A stretch of 64,000 bases of DNA from Veillonella agrestimuris. Lineage in GTDB: Bacteria > Bacillota > Negativicutes > Veillonellales > Veillonellaceae. Within the stretch, counting starts at the first letter, position 1. Every line of letters begins with the position of its first letter. The position numbers and the translations under genes were made by a program. Where the stretch lies: NCBI RefSeq assembly GCF_943193065.1, contig NZ_CALPCS010000001.1, positions 124,001 to 188,000 on the forward strand, written 5' to 3'. Positions 28,101-36,291 of this stretch are shown here, piece after piece. A model generated the notes under the pieces. That model ran no database searches. It saw only the letters and a list, made by a program, of their open reading frames with translations, and was not told the origin of the DNA.

Positions 28101-31100
28101 TTTACCGCCAATGGTTGCCGCTGTAGATGTTACAGTATTAAATACAACATTATCTTTTGTTGCCACGCTAATGTTATTACCATTTTGCGTGATTTTAATA
28201 TTATCGCCTGCATCAAATGTTACAGTTTCACCTGTTTGTACAGCTTCAACTGTAGCACCAGACACCTCACCAGTAGAAGCAGATGTCGTCACATTCCAGC
28301 CTTTTTTGAGTTCAGTAATATCTGCTGTATTTGTAGCTATATTTTTCGTATTCGTAGCAATATTATCTGTATTAGTTTTAATATTACCTTCGTTCGTTGT
28401 GACGCGTCCATCTAGTGCTGTAATGTCATTAGCATTCTTAGTAATGTTATTTGTATTAGTTGTAATATTACCTTCATTTGTTGTTACACGTGTATCTAAT
28501 GCTGCAATATCGCTTGTATTTTTAGCTATATTAGTTGTGTTTGTTGCAATAGCTTGTGTATTAACTGGCACTTGTGCAATAGCAGCTTCTGCAGCTGTAG
28601 TCAAACCTACTGTATAGGTCGTTACATTGGTAGCCGCGTCTGTATTAGGTGTTACATTGATGGACGCACTATTTGTATCTTTCTCTACTGCTGTACCTTT
28701 TGCATTAACAGTATACACAGTTGGTCCATTTGCCCCAGGTGTAGCATCAACAGAGGCAATATTTGTACCTGCTACTACTTCTGTTTTTGCTGCTTTCACA
28801 TCATTTTGAACAGTATACAATTGGCTACCATTGATCGCATCGGTAGAATTAGCACTTATATCACCAGCTGCAAGACTAGTAATTTTAGTGCCACCCATGT
28901 TGATACCGTTATTACTAATATTCACTTTACCGCCAATAATAGCAGTTGTAGTAGTTAAGTTATTAAATACTACATCGTCTGTTGTAGCAACACTAATTGT
29001 AGTACCGTTTTGTGTCACTTTGACGTTTTTACCAGCATCAATAGTCACTGTATCTTCTGGTTGAATGTTTTCTGTAGTAGTACCACTTACTTCACCATCA
29101 GACTTGGACGTAGTAATATTCCAACCTTTTTTCAGTTCAGTAATATCTGCTGTATTTGTGGCAATATTATCTGTATTAGTTGTAATCTTACCTTCATTTA
29201 TTGTTACACGTCCATCTAATGCTGCAATATCGCTTGTATTTTTAGCAATAGCCTGTGTATTGACTGGCACTTGTGCAATGGCAGCTTCTGCAGCTGTAGT
29301 CAAACCTACTGTATAGGTCGTTACATTGGTAGCCGCGTCTGTATTAGATGCTACATTGATAGATGCACTATTTGTATCTTTCTCTACTGCTGCACCTTTT
29401 GCATTAACAGTATACACAGTTGGTCCATTTGCCCCAGGTGTAGCATCAACAGAGGCAATATTTGTACCTGCTACTACTTCTGTTTTTGCTGCTTTCACAT
29501 CATTTTGAACAGCATACAATTGGCTACCATTGATCGCATCGGTAGAATTAGCACTTATATCACCAGCTGCAAGACTAGTAATTTTAGTGCCACCCATATT
29601 AATGCCAGTATTGTTGATCGCTACTTTACTGCCAATGGTTGCCGCTGTAGATGTTACAGTATTAAATACAACATTATCTTTTGTTGCAACGCTAATATTA
29701 TTACCATTTTGCGTGATTTTAATATTATCGCCTGCATCAAATGTTACAGTTTCACCTGTTTGTACAGCTTCAACTGTAGTACCAGACACTTCACCAGTAG
29801 AAGCAGATGTCGTCACATTCCAGCCTTTTTTCAGTTCAGTAATATCTGCTGTATTTGTTGCAATATTGCCTTCGTTTGTTGTTACGCGTCCATCTAACGC
29901 TGCAATATCGCTTGTATTTTTAACTATATTAGTTTTGTTTGTGGCAATATTTGCAGTATTGGTAGCAACTTGTGTTTTTGTTTCATCTACGATTTTATTA
30001 GTAGCATATAATTGACTACCGTTGATAGCATCAGTAGATGTAGCTGTAATTTGACCAGCTGCTACATTGATAATTTGACGTTCTTTACCTTCAGCACCAA
30101 CACTAACAACGCTAAACGGACTAGGTCCTGCAAATGTACCAAACTCTGTATTACCAACTGTTGCTTTAGAAGTTCCCACAGCAGCACGATCAGTAGACTC
30201 TACACCTAATACTACAGAATTATTAATTGTAGCCGTTGCGGATGTACCAAGAGCTACCGAATTGTTGCCAGTAACATTAGATTTATAACCTACTGCAATA
30301 GCTTGTGTACCTTGCGCTTTTGACTCGTTACCGATAGATACTGAACTTACGCCAATAGCTTTAGCAGTATTACCCATTGCATAAGAGGATGTGCCACTAG
30401 ACTCTGCCCCTTGACCGATTGCAACAGAAGAAGCACCACTAGCAGTAGCACGTGGGCCAAATGCGGACGCACTAGATCCCGTCGCCGAAGAAGATTTACC
30501 TATAGCGATAGTACTTGTACTGCTAGATACTGATCCATTGCCTATAGCAATACTATCCGTATCACTTGCATTAGCAGTAGTACCTAAAGCAAGAGAAGAA
30601 CTACCACTGGCTTCTGATTTATAACCCATAGCTGTGGCACTATTAGCAGTTGCCTTTGCTGTATTACCAATAGCAATTGTTTGAGCATCTGTAGCTTCTG
30701 CATTAATACCACCGGCAAAAGCAGATTGTTTCGTAGCTTTCGCATCTCTACCAATAGCAACAGTGGAGCTTTCACTAGCAATAGCACCAGAACCTATAGC
30801 AGTTGAATATGCTTTACTTGCCTCTGCATTCTCGCCGATAGCAATGGCCCGTTGTTCAGTCGCTTTCGCAGTAACACCTAGAGCCACTGTATTAACCCTT
30901 GTCGCTTCTGCGCCATTACCTAACGCAACGGCATTTGCACCTTGACCTTTTGCAGCATTACCAATAGCAACTGCATCTGAACCTGAGCCTACGGAGTTCA
31001 TCCCCATAGAGATAACACGTGCACCACTGGCATTGCTTAACGTTCCTAATGCTACAGAATTGAGTCCAGTTGCTTGAGCATTTCTACCTGCTGCAATAGT

Positions 31101-31799
31101 ACCCTCTGCACTGGCAACGCTACTAAGACCTGTAGCAATGGCATATTTACCAGAAGCATTAGCTGCACTGCCCACAGCTACGGATGACTCACCTGTGGCT
31201 TGAGCACCAGAACTAGCAGCAAAAGAGTCTGCTCCAGAAGCATTCGCGGATTTACCTACAGCAGTAGCAGAAGCACCTGTAGCTTGAGCCTGATACCCAG
31301 CAGCAAACACCTTTTCCGCTGCGGCTTGGGCTTGGTACCCCATAGCTATACTTTCCGTCCCAGTAGCGCTACTTTGATATCCCATAACAATACTATAGTC
31401 ACCACTAACATTGGACAAGGTACCAAGAGCGATGCTTGATATCCCAGAAGCAGTGGAACTTGCTGAAATAGCAACTGAGTTAAGTCCTGTGCTCTTAGAC
31501 GAATTACCTAAAGCCACTCCTTTATTTTCTGCATTTGCCGAATTACCAATTGCAATACTACCGTGAGAAGTTCCATTTGCCACCGTTGCCTTAGATCCAA
31601 TAGCAATGGATTGTCTTGTTGCACCCGTACTTGCACTATTACCTACAGCAATAGAGTCTGTTCCTGTAGCAGTAGCCGTATTATTATCAGAAGCTGTATA
31701 CGCTCCAGCCGTAGCTGTAACACCACTCAATAATGCAGCCAATACCAATGCAGATAATGGTGTCGTTACCGAACGATACATCGTTTTTTTAGATTTCAT
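25125..31799 (-). CDS. Giant trimeric autotransporter adhesin (YadA-like), 2224 residues
   Basis: This outer-membrane surface adhesin has a signal peptide (about 1-33, ALVLAALLSGVTATAGA). A long YadA-type head follows (about 40-540) of degenerate 14-residue left-handed-roll repeats such as SIAIGNSA and SVALGT. A neck is near residue 570 (ERQIINVAAGQI, DAINGSQLYA). The stalk (about 600-2080) alternates coiled-coil TN-rich heptads (NTANIATNKTN) with repeated modules LKKGWNVTTSAS, VTFDAGDNIKITQNG, GGTKITSLAAGDIS and TNIASVD. The YadA beta-barrel anchor is at about 2085-2155 (MSAALAGLKPIQYDPLEP to GVTWKVG). Unusually, 69 residues follow the barrel, mostly coiled coil, ending AAIRANR. Stalk modules are duplicated at DNA level. 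It likely serves coaggregation or biofilm formation. The family call is firm; the ligand is unknown. Confidence 0.96.
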   Translation of the reverse strand: MKSKKTMYRSVTTPLSALVLAALLSGVTATAGAYTASDNNTATATGTDSIAVGNSASTGATRQSIAIGSKATVANGTSHGSIAIGNSANAENKGVALGNSSKSTGLNSVAISASSTASGISSIALGTLSNVSGDYSIVMGYQSSATGTESIAMGYQAQAAAEKVFAAGYQAQATGASATAVGKSANASGADSFAASSGAQATGESSVAVGSAANASGKYAIATGLSSVASAEGTIAAGRNAQATGLNSVALGTLSNASGARVISMGMNSVGSGSDAVAIGNAAKGQGANAVALGNGAEATRVNTVALGVTAKATEQRAIAIGENAEASKAYSTAIGSGAIASESSTVAIGRDAKATKQSAFAGGINAEATDAQTIAIGNTAKATANSATAMGYKSEASGSSSLALGTTANASDTDSIAIGNGSVSSSTSTIAIGKSSSATGSSASAFGPRATASGASSVAIGQGAESSGTSSYAMGNTAKAIGVSSVSIGNESKAQGTQAIAVGYKSNVTGNNSVALGTSATATINNSVVLGVESTDRAAVGTSKATVGNTEFGTFAGPSPFSVVSVGAEGKERQIINVAAGQITATSTDAINGSQLYATNKIVDETKTQVATNTANIATNKTNIVKNTSDIAALDGRVTTNEGNIATNTADITELKKGWNVTTSASTGEVSGTTVEAVQTGETVTFDAGDNIKITQNGNNISVATKDNVVFNTVTSTAATIGSKVAINNTGINMGGTKITSLAAGDISANSTDAINGSQLYAVQNDVKAAKTEVVAGTNIASVDATPGANGPTVYTVNAKGAAVEKDTNSASINVASNTDAATNVTTYTVGLTTAAEAAIAQVPVNTQAIAKNTSDIAALDGRVTINEGKITTNTDNIATNTADITELKKGWNITTSKSDGEVSGTTTENIQPEDTVTIDAGKNVKVTQNGTTISVATTDDVVFNNLTTTTAIIGGKVNISNNGINMGGTKITSLAAGDISANSTDAINGSQLYTVQNDVKAAKTEVVAGTNIASVDATPGANGPTVYTVNAKGTAVEKDTNSASINVTPNTDAATNVTTYTVGLTTAAEAAIAQVPVNTQAIATNTTNIAKNTSDIAALDTRVTTNEGNITTNTNNITKNANDITALDGRVTTNEGNIKTNTDNIATNTKNIATNTADITELKKGWNVTTSASTGEVSGATVEAVQTGETVTFDAGDNIKITQNGNNISVATKDNVVFNTVTSTAATIGGKVVINNDGINMGNTKITGLAAGDVTANSTDAINGSQLYAVQNDVKAAKTEVKAGTNIASVDSSTGADGQTVYTVNAKGAAVEKDTNSVSINVASNTDAATNVTTYTVGLTTAAEAAIAQVPVNTQAIAKNTSDIATLDTRVTTNEGNITTNTNNITKNANDITALDGRVTTNEGNIKTNTDNIATNTKNIATNTADITELKKGWNITTSKSDGEVSGTTTENIQPDETVTIDAGKNVKVTQTGNKISVATTDDVVFNNLTTTTAIIGGKVNISNNGINMGDTKITGLVAGDISANSTDAINGSQLYTVQNDVKAAKTEVKAGTNIASVDSSTGSNGQTVYTVNADGTSVVAANNSSVKVEAGTKDANNVTTYTVSLSDAAEKAIAQVPTNTTDIAANKADIAANKAAIDNNTADITNLKQGWNIESTASAGKVVDGAKTNVQAGNTVKFDAGKNITLTQNGTEISVATADDVTFKNVTTNNLTADTATIGGKVTIDSNGINAGDTKITNVADGEISATSKDAINGSQLHTVKTQVDTNTSKIEQNTKDIAANKDAIQSNKDAIDALDTRVTDNEKAITDNTAKIKQNTQDIKTNTDNIQKNTDAISNLQKGWNVNTSASDGGKVINNKTTNIQPGDTVIFDAGNNIKITQDGSKISVATKDNVTFKNVTSTTVKADDVTATTITGTDIKGDTLTIGNTVKVDNNGIDAGNTKITNVANGDVTSGSKDAVNGGQLFDAMNSARTEVVGGTNIASVTKSTGANGQDIYTINANGATVTAGSNSVNVNASTDTTTNVTNYTVGLTAQAEQRLEQVDKNTVNIENNTNAINNINKAVNNNNERINRLSGEIKDVGAMSAALAGLKPIQYDPLEPTQIMAAVGVYRSSTAAALGVAHYTNESTMFHIGASYGGNDDLMANAGVTWKVGSRDSEAAIADTYRKGPISSVYALQNKIDAMSAKNDALAEENAELRNKVAIQQEQIDAILAEVAAIRANR
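27496..27641. repeat. Exact 146-bp direct repeat, copy 1 (adhesin stalk)
   Basis: Bases 27496-27641 are identical to 28300-28445, an offset of 804 bases (268 codons, in frame). The unit encodes the LKKGW junction and the following TN-rich coiled coil. It indicates recent duplication or gene conversion within the stalk. Confidence 0.9.
28300..28445. repeat. Exact 146-bp direct repeat, copy 2 (adhesin stalk)
   Basis: This is the second copy of the 146-bp unit at 27496-27641. The match breaks at 28446 (G against A at 27642). Confidence 0.9.
28695..28898. repeat. 204-bp near-exact direct repeat, copy 1 (adhesin stalk)
   Basis: It matches 29394-29597 at an offset of 699 bases (233 codons) with one mismatch (28814 T against 29513 C). 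It encodes a neck/FxG-like module around SANSTDAINGSQLY and VVAGTNIASVDATPG. Confidence 0.88.
29394..29597. repeat. 204-bp near-exact direct repeat, copy 2 (adhesin stalk)
   Basis: This is the partner of 28695-28898. The period (699) differs from that of the 146-bp pair (804), so stalk units vary in length through loss or gain of coiled-coil segments. Confidence 0.88.
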
Positions 31800-31920
31800 T
31801 GATTATATATCCTTTCACACCTAAACTATATTTCTATAACATAGAGAGATTTAATTTTTATATCAATATCTTTCAATATACTACAGAAACTAATTAGCTG
31901 TAAACATTATTTTCATTATT

Positions 31921-31949
31921 TTTTCATTATTGCTAAATTTGCATAGTTA
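31921..31949. repeat. 29-bp direct repeat flanking the smaller adhesin, left copy
   Basis: It begins TTTTCATTATTGCTAAATTT and ends GCATAGTTA. It matches 34547-34575 at 27 of 29 positions in the same orientation, the differences being TA against CG at positions 8-9. It lies about 120-150 bases upstream of the large adhesin start codon. Confidence 0.85.
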
Positions 31950-32071
31950 ATAATCTTGTGCCGCCTCTATCTCTTACCTAGAAGTAACCCCTATGTTATA
32001 TAAAACATAGGATATTTATCATAATAGCCCTAAAAACCATACCAATTGATTCATAAGTACTACCTATATAA

Positions 32072-32109
32072 AAAGCATAGAAGATATTATCACTCACCTT
32101 CTATGCTTT
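32072..32109 (-). terminator. Terminator after the smaller adhesin gene
   Basis: The 12-bp stem AAAGCATAGAAG/CTTCTATGCTTT has a 14-base loop and is followed on the minus strand by TTATATAGG. It lies just past the stop codon at 32123. Confidence 0.75.
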
Positions 32110-32122
32110 ATAAAATAACATA

Positions 32123-34408
32123 TTAACTTGTACGATTTGCCCGTATTTCAGCTAGAATCGATTCAATTTGTTCTTCTTGACGAGCTAATTTATGTTTCAT
32201 CGTATTAATTTCTACTTGCTGCTCAAATAATTTATTATGTAATTTAGCATTTTCTTCTGCTAGTTTATTATTTTGTTCTATAATAGCAGAATCTTCATTT
32301 TGCAAGGTATATATAGAACTGATAGGTCCTTTACGATATCTATCTTGTATAGAAGTTTCACTAGCACGATTCCCTAATTTCCAAGTTACACCAACATTGG
32401 CCATCAAATCACTATTACCACTATAAGATGCTCCCATGTGAAGCATAGTAGATTCATTTTTAAAATGTGCTACCCCTAATGCCATAGCAGTATTACTACG
32501 ATACGAACCAATAGAAGCCATGATTTGAGTTGGTTCCAACGGATCATATTGAATCGGTTTCAGCCCAGAAAGAGCCGCCGACATAGCACCTACATCTTTG
32601 ATTTCACCACTTAATTGATTAATACGCTCATTATGATTATTAATGATATTTGTATTATGTTGAATATTAATAGTGTTTTTATCTACTTGCTCTAAGCGTT
32701 GCTCCGCTTGCGGCGTTAAACCTACTGTATAATTTGTTATATTTGTAGTCATATCAGTAGAGGGTGTTACATTTACACTACGAGAACCAGCGGTTACAGA
32801 AGCGCCATTAGCATTAATAATATAACTATCTTGTCCATTAGCACCTACCGACTTCGTAACAGACACAATATTAGTGCCGCCCTCTACTTTCGTCGTTCTA
32901 GCACTGCTCATAGCATGGTTCATAGCACTATATAATTGGCTACCATTAATAGCATCTGTAGAGTCACTAGATATTTTACCAGGAGCAACATTGATAATCT
33001 GCCGCTCACGATTTTCTGCACCAACGCTGACTACACCAACAACAGTTTTTCCACCAGCAAAATTACTAAACGTCACACCATCAATATGTGCACTTAATTC
33101 TTTTGTAAAAGCTCTATCAGCAGAATTAGCACCTAGTACAACAGCACTATCCTGAGTTGATATAATCTGACTGCCCATCACATATGTATCTGTTCCTACA
33201 ATATGATTATGATTACCAATGGCACCATTATTCTTTCCAGAGTTTACATATTGACCAAGCCTATTGCCAGTCCCTATAGCTAACGATCCAGAATCATTCG
33301 CATCCCACACGTAATTATTATCACCAATAGCAATCCCTTTTTTTGTCTGTACCGAATTAACCGTACCAATTGCAATAGCGTCTTCACCTCCACTAGCAAT
33401 CTGAGAATTTTTGCCTATCAATATAGCCCTCTCAGTAGAGGCCCCCGAGCTATTACCAATCACTATGGAGTCTTCCCCAAATGCGTTATTCAAATTACCT
33501 ACGGCAATGGAACCACGTCCATTAGCAATTCCCCTACCTAAAGCCAAAGAGTCAGCCCCATTTGCCTGTGCACTATTCCCAAAGGCAGACGCTGCAAATC
33601 CTGTTGCTTTTGCGGCTACTCCTACAGCCGTAGCGCCCTCCCCCGACGACTTCGTAGCCCTTCCAATAGCCAAAGAAGAAAACTCTGTTGCATCTGACTC
33701 AACCCCTATAGCAATGGCATGTGAAGCTGATGCTACGCTTTCCTTACCAAGGGCGATGGATCCATAATGAGCACTAGATTTTGTACCGATAGCTACCCCC
33801 TCATCTTTAGATTCAATATCTGTACCAATGGCAATACCCCGTTCACCTTTAGTTACCGCTTTAGTTCCAATGGCAATCGCATTTTCACGACCACCAGACA
33901 ACGCCTCAGTGCCAATAGCAATATTATTCTCACCTGTAGATACAGCTGATTTACCTATCGAAAAAGATTGACGCCCTTCAGCTACCGCTTCAACACCAAT
34001 AGCCGTAGCTAAATAGTGATTAGCCTTAGCATTAACGCCTATAGCCATACTAGACTGTCTATTAGCTACAGCACCAGATCCTGCGGCAAAGGTGTAACGC
34101 TCCTCCGCTTTTGTATTAAAACCCATCGCAATAGAACCAGTTCCATTTGCCGATGTACGACTACCAATAGCAATAGCACCGTCTGTGTGATAGTCCTTCG
34201 TTGTTGTATTCAAACCTATAGCAATAGAAGCAGTGCCTTCTGCCGATGTACGACTACCAATAGCAATAGAACTATCTCTTGCCACAGCTGTATTATCAAT
34301 AGATGCAGTATATCCAGCGGCTGAAACTGAATAACTCACTAATGTAGCAACAATCAATCCCCCTAAAGAAATGACCACCGTTCGACACATATGTTTTTTA
34401 AGATTCAT
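32123..34408 (-). CDS. Trimeric autotransporter adhesin (YadA-like), 761 residues
   Basis: A shorter paralogue of the giant adhesin. The signal peptide is about 1-31 (VVISLGGLIVATLVSYSVSAAG). A head of left-handed-roll repeats runs at about 35-430 (SIAIGSRTSAEGTASIAIG). The neck is at about 460-495 (ERQIINVAPGKISSDSTD), then one stalk module (TTKVEGGTNIVSVTKS). A short coiled coil and the YadA anchor follow (MSAALSGLKPIQYDPLEP to GVTWKLG). A post-anchor tail of 82 residues, almost wholly coiled coil, ends in AEIRANRTS. Neck, anchor and tail closely resemble those of the neighbour, while the head differs. The gene has its own ribosome binding site (AGGAG) and terminator and is bracketed by a 29-bp direct repeat. 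Confidence 0.95.
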   Translation of the reverse strand: MNLKKHMCRTVVISLGGLIVATLVSYSVSAAGYTASIDNTAVARDSSIAIGSRTSAEGTASIAIGLNTTTKDYHTDGAIAIGSRTSANGTGSIAMGFNTKAEERYTFAAGSGAVANRQSSMAIGVNAKANHYLATAIGVEAVAEGRQSFSIGKSAVSTGENNIAIGTEALSGGRENAIAIGTKAVTKGERGIAIGTDIESKDEGVAIGTKSSAHYGSIALGKESVASASHAIAIGVESDATEFSSLAIGRATKSSGEGATAVGVAAKATGFAASAFGNSAQANGADSLALGRGIANGRGSIAVGNLNNAFGEDSIVIGNSSGASTERAILIGKNSQIASGGEDAIAIGTVNSVQTKKGIAIGDNNYVWDANDSGSLAIGTGNRLGQYVNSGKNNGAIGNHNHIVGTDTYVMGSQIISTQDSAVVLGANSADRAFTKELSAHIDGVTFSNFAGGKTVVGVVSVGAENRERQIINVAPGKISSDSTDAINGSQLYSAMNHAMSSARTTKVEGGTNIVSVTKSVGANGQDSYIINANGASVTAGSRSVNVTPSTDMTTNITNYTVGLTPQAEQRLEQVDKNTINIQHNTNIINNHNERINQLSGEIKDVGAMSAALSGLKPIQYDPLEPTQIMASIGSYRSNTAMALGVAHFKNESTMLHMGASYSGNSDLMANVGVTWKLGNRASETSIQDRYRKGPISSIYTLQNEDSAIIEQNNKLAEENAKLHNKLFEQQVEINTMKHKLARQEEQIESILAEIRANRTS

Positions 34409-34546
34409 TTATACGCTCCTATCTAACTATATCTCTCAACACTAAATATATAAGTAATCAACACCTCAATTGTATGCCAAATAAGTAGTATTTTCTATCA
34501 TATAAAAGATATAATAGCATAGATAAGACTAAATCCCCTCATCATC

Positions 34547-34575
34547 TTTTCATCGTTGCTAAATTTGCATAGTTA
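34547..34575. repeat. 29-bp direct repeat flanking the smaller adhesin, right copy
   Basis: This copy spans the last codons and stop of the OLD-family gene (ATG CAA ATT TAG read on the minus strand) plus 12 bases beyond. It lies about 140-165 bases upstream of the smaller adhesin start, so each adhesin gene has one copy at a similar upstream distance. Confidence 0.85.
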
Positions 34576-36241
34576 TAGCTAATTCTTTGGCTCGTTGAAT
34601 CACTTTCACAAATGCAGGCGGTATCATATGCGGCAGTGTATGGTGAGAGATTCTACGGCCTACAATGACGCCTTTGTTACTATAAAACCAAGAGAAGTAA
34701 TAAATTAATAATGTTTCTATGTCCTTGGCTTTAATGTTTTTCAATCGGCGAGGGACGATTTGTTGTCGTTGTAGTCCCAGCTTCGCTACCCCTCGACGTA
34801 CCATATCTTTCGTCACCATGCCCCGGCCTTGGTCAGTCATATCGCTAATCATTGCATCAAGGGCCGATCTATGCCCATGATGAATCATATGGGCCACTAC
34901 ATCCATTTCAAAACATATTTCATCCGTATAGAATACATTTGGATGAGCCTTACTATGTTTGCTCAACATATCTCTATCATAGAGGGCTACTGTAGGAATA
35001 CCAAAACGTTTAAATAATTTGTGCAATTTACTAATAGATGATTCGCCACGGGCATTCATGAGACAAATGCCAAAATAATCAAAATCTATATGCAGCTTGC
35101 TAGCAAAACCGGAGAAAGAACCGTATTCTGTTTCACCTTCTACAAGAATGATACACCGCGCATATAGCGCCTCTTTTGCTTCAGGAAAATGCATAATCAA
35201 ATGCTTTTCAACTTCTTGAGGGAATTTAAAGTTAACACCACAAGCAGCTTGTACTACAGCTTGCTCATCTTTATACAGGCGAATAATATATCGGTAATCA
35301 TCTACGAGAGAATCAGTACTGTGAGTAACGATAAACACTTGTCCTAATAACCCATCTATATTAAATAAGGTTTTCAACAACCTTATAAATTCCGGAATTT
35401 CATTCGTTACTACTTGACGGTAATAATTCAGTAAGGCTCTTTGCAAATAAGGGCTTAGGTGCAATTCTGGCTCATCAATACTAATAAATAATGGCAATAA
35501 TCGTCGCCCTGACTCATCATACACAACAAGTGACTCCAAGGGAGTTGATGCACTGTTGACCTTCATATAGATTTGAGCCAATATTTTTAAAGCTACCGCC
35601 ATAATAAGGCGCACATTATGAACAGAATATTTATCTGCTAGGGCTGTATGGTTAGAAGTTCCTAAAATTTCAATTAAATGCCGTATATTGAGGATACATT
35701 TAGGATCTAAATTTCCCTTTAGGCCTCTTATATTTCTCTGCGCTATATCAGCCTGAATGGATATGCCAAATGTAGGCAAACATTGTTCTAATTGATTTCC
35801 CAGTTCACTATATACGGTCGATGGTATAGTATATAGTTCCCCTTCTGCCGTATCCTTATGATACAAATATAGAGCATGACGTAACATGGATAACAACATA
35901 GGTTTCATAGATTTATTAGTTATTTTATAGACGCGAGGAAATACTTCTTCCACTAATTGTTCTATTTGAATCGTAATTGTATTTCCTTCATCTAATAGTC
36001 CTTCAAAGGCTGGCGCTATCTCTGTAAACGACAGACGTGCCTGTACGCGAATAGGCTTATTGACAGACGTAAAATCACTTTCAGCAAAGCCTTTGGCATT
36101 CATTATCGTTTCTAGCAAGGATAAAAAGTTAGATTTACCTACAGAGTTTTCACCTACAAAATAATTCATATCTTTGTGAAAATGTAATTCCAAATCGGAT
36201 AAATTCCGATAATTCTCTATATGCATCCACTCTATAAACAT
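34559..36241 (-). CDS. OLD-family ATP-dependent nuclease (AAA ATPase plus TOPRIM)
   Basis: This 560-residue protein has an SMC/RecF-like ABC-type ATPase domain: Walker A GENSVGKS at residues 30-37, a Walker B region FISIDEPELHLSP, and a sensor-type FIVTHSTDSLVDD. A C-terminal TOPRIM nuclease domain follows, with IILVEGETEYGSF (Glu) and ALYDRDMLSKH (DxD). This is the order of OLD nucleases. No UvrD-like helicase (the GajB partner of Gabija) lies beside it, so it looks like a stand-alone class 1 OLD. Class 1 members include the P2 phage Old exclusion protein and some retron effectors; DNA repair or phage defence are both possible. Its 3' end overlaps the 29-bp repeat. Confidence 0.88.
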   Translation of the reverse strand: MFIEWMHIENYRNLSDLELHFHKDMNYFVGENSVGKSNFLSLLETIMNAKGFAESDFTSVNKPIRVQARLSFTEIAPAFEGLLDEGNTITIQIEQLVEEVFPRVYKITNKSMKPMLLSMLRHALYLYHKDTAEGELYTIPSTVYSELGNQLEQCLPTFGISIQADIAQRNIRGLKGNLDPKCILNIRHLIEILGTSNHTALADKYSVHNVRLIMAVALKILAQIYMKVNSASTPLESLVVYDESGRRLLPLFISIDEPELHLSPYLQRALLNYYRQVVTNEIPEFIRLLKTLFNIDGLLGQVFIVTHSTDSLVDDYRYIIRLYKDEQAVVQAACGVNFKFPQEVEKHLIMHFPEAKEALYARCIILVEGETEYGSFSGFASKLHIDFDYFGICLMNARGESSISKLHKLFKRFGIPTVALYDRDMLSKHSKAHPNVFYTDEICFEMDVVAHMIHHGHRSALDAMISDMTDQGRGMVTKDMVRRGVAKLGLQRQQIVPRRLKNIKAKDIETLLIYYFSWFYSNKGVIVGRRISHHTLPHMIPPAFVKVIQRAKELAITMQI

Positions 36242-36291
36242 AGCAACCTCCTCATTAAAGGATATATGTACCGCCTACGATTATACGATTA

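Larger units (their letters stand above)
31800..32122. other. 323-base gap between the two adhesin genes
   Basis: From left to right it holds the ribosome binding site and AT-rich promoter region of the large adhesin, the 29-bp direct repeat (31921-31949), and the terminator of the smaller adhesin (32072-32109). I found no small gene in it. Confidence 0.6.

Noticed and set aside
26200..30000. CRISPR-like array of regularly spaced repeats
   Set aside because: The repeats are long, in frame, unequal in period (699 and 804 bp) and encode adhesin stalk modules. There are no cas genes and no short constant repeats with unique spacers.
25905..30209. Several long plus-strand open frames rich in Cys, Ile and Ser, or in Val and Ala, inside the giant adhesin region
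   Set aside because: They are antisense shadows of the repetitive adhesin codons. They repeat with the same period, have no ribosome binding sites and show no protein-like architecture.
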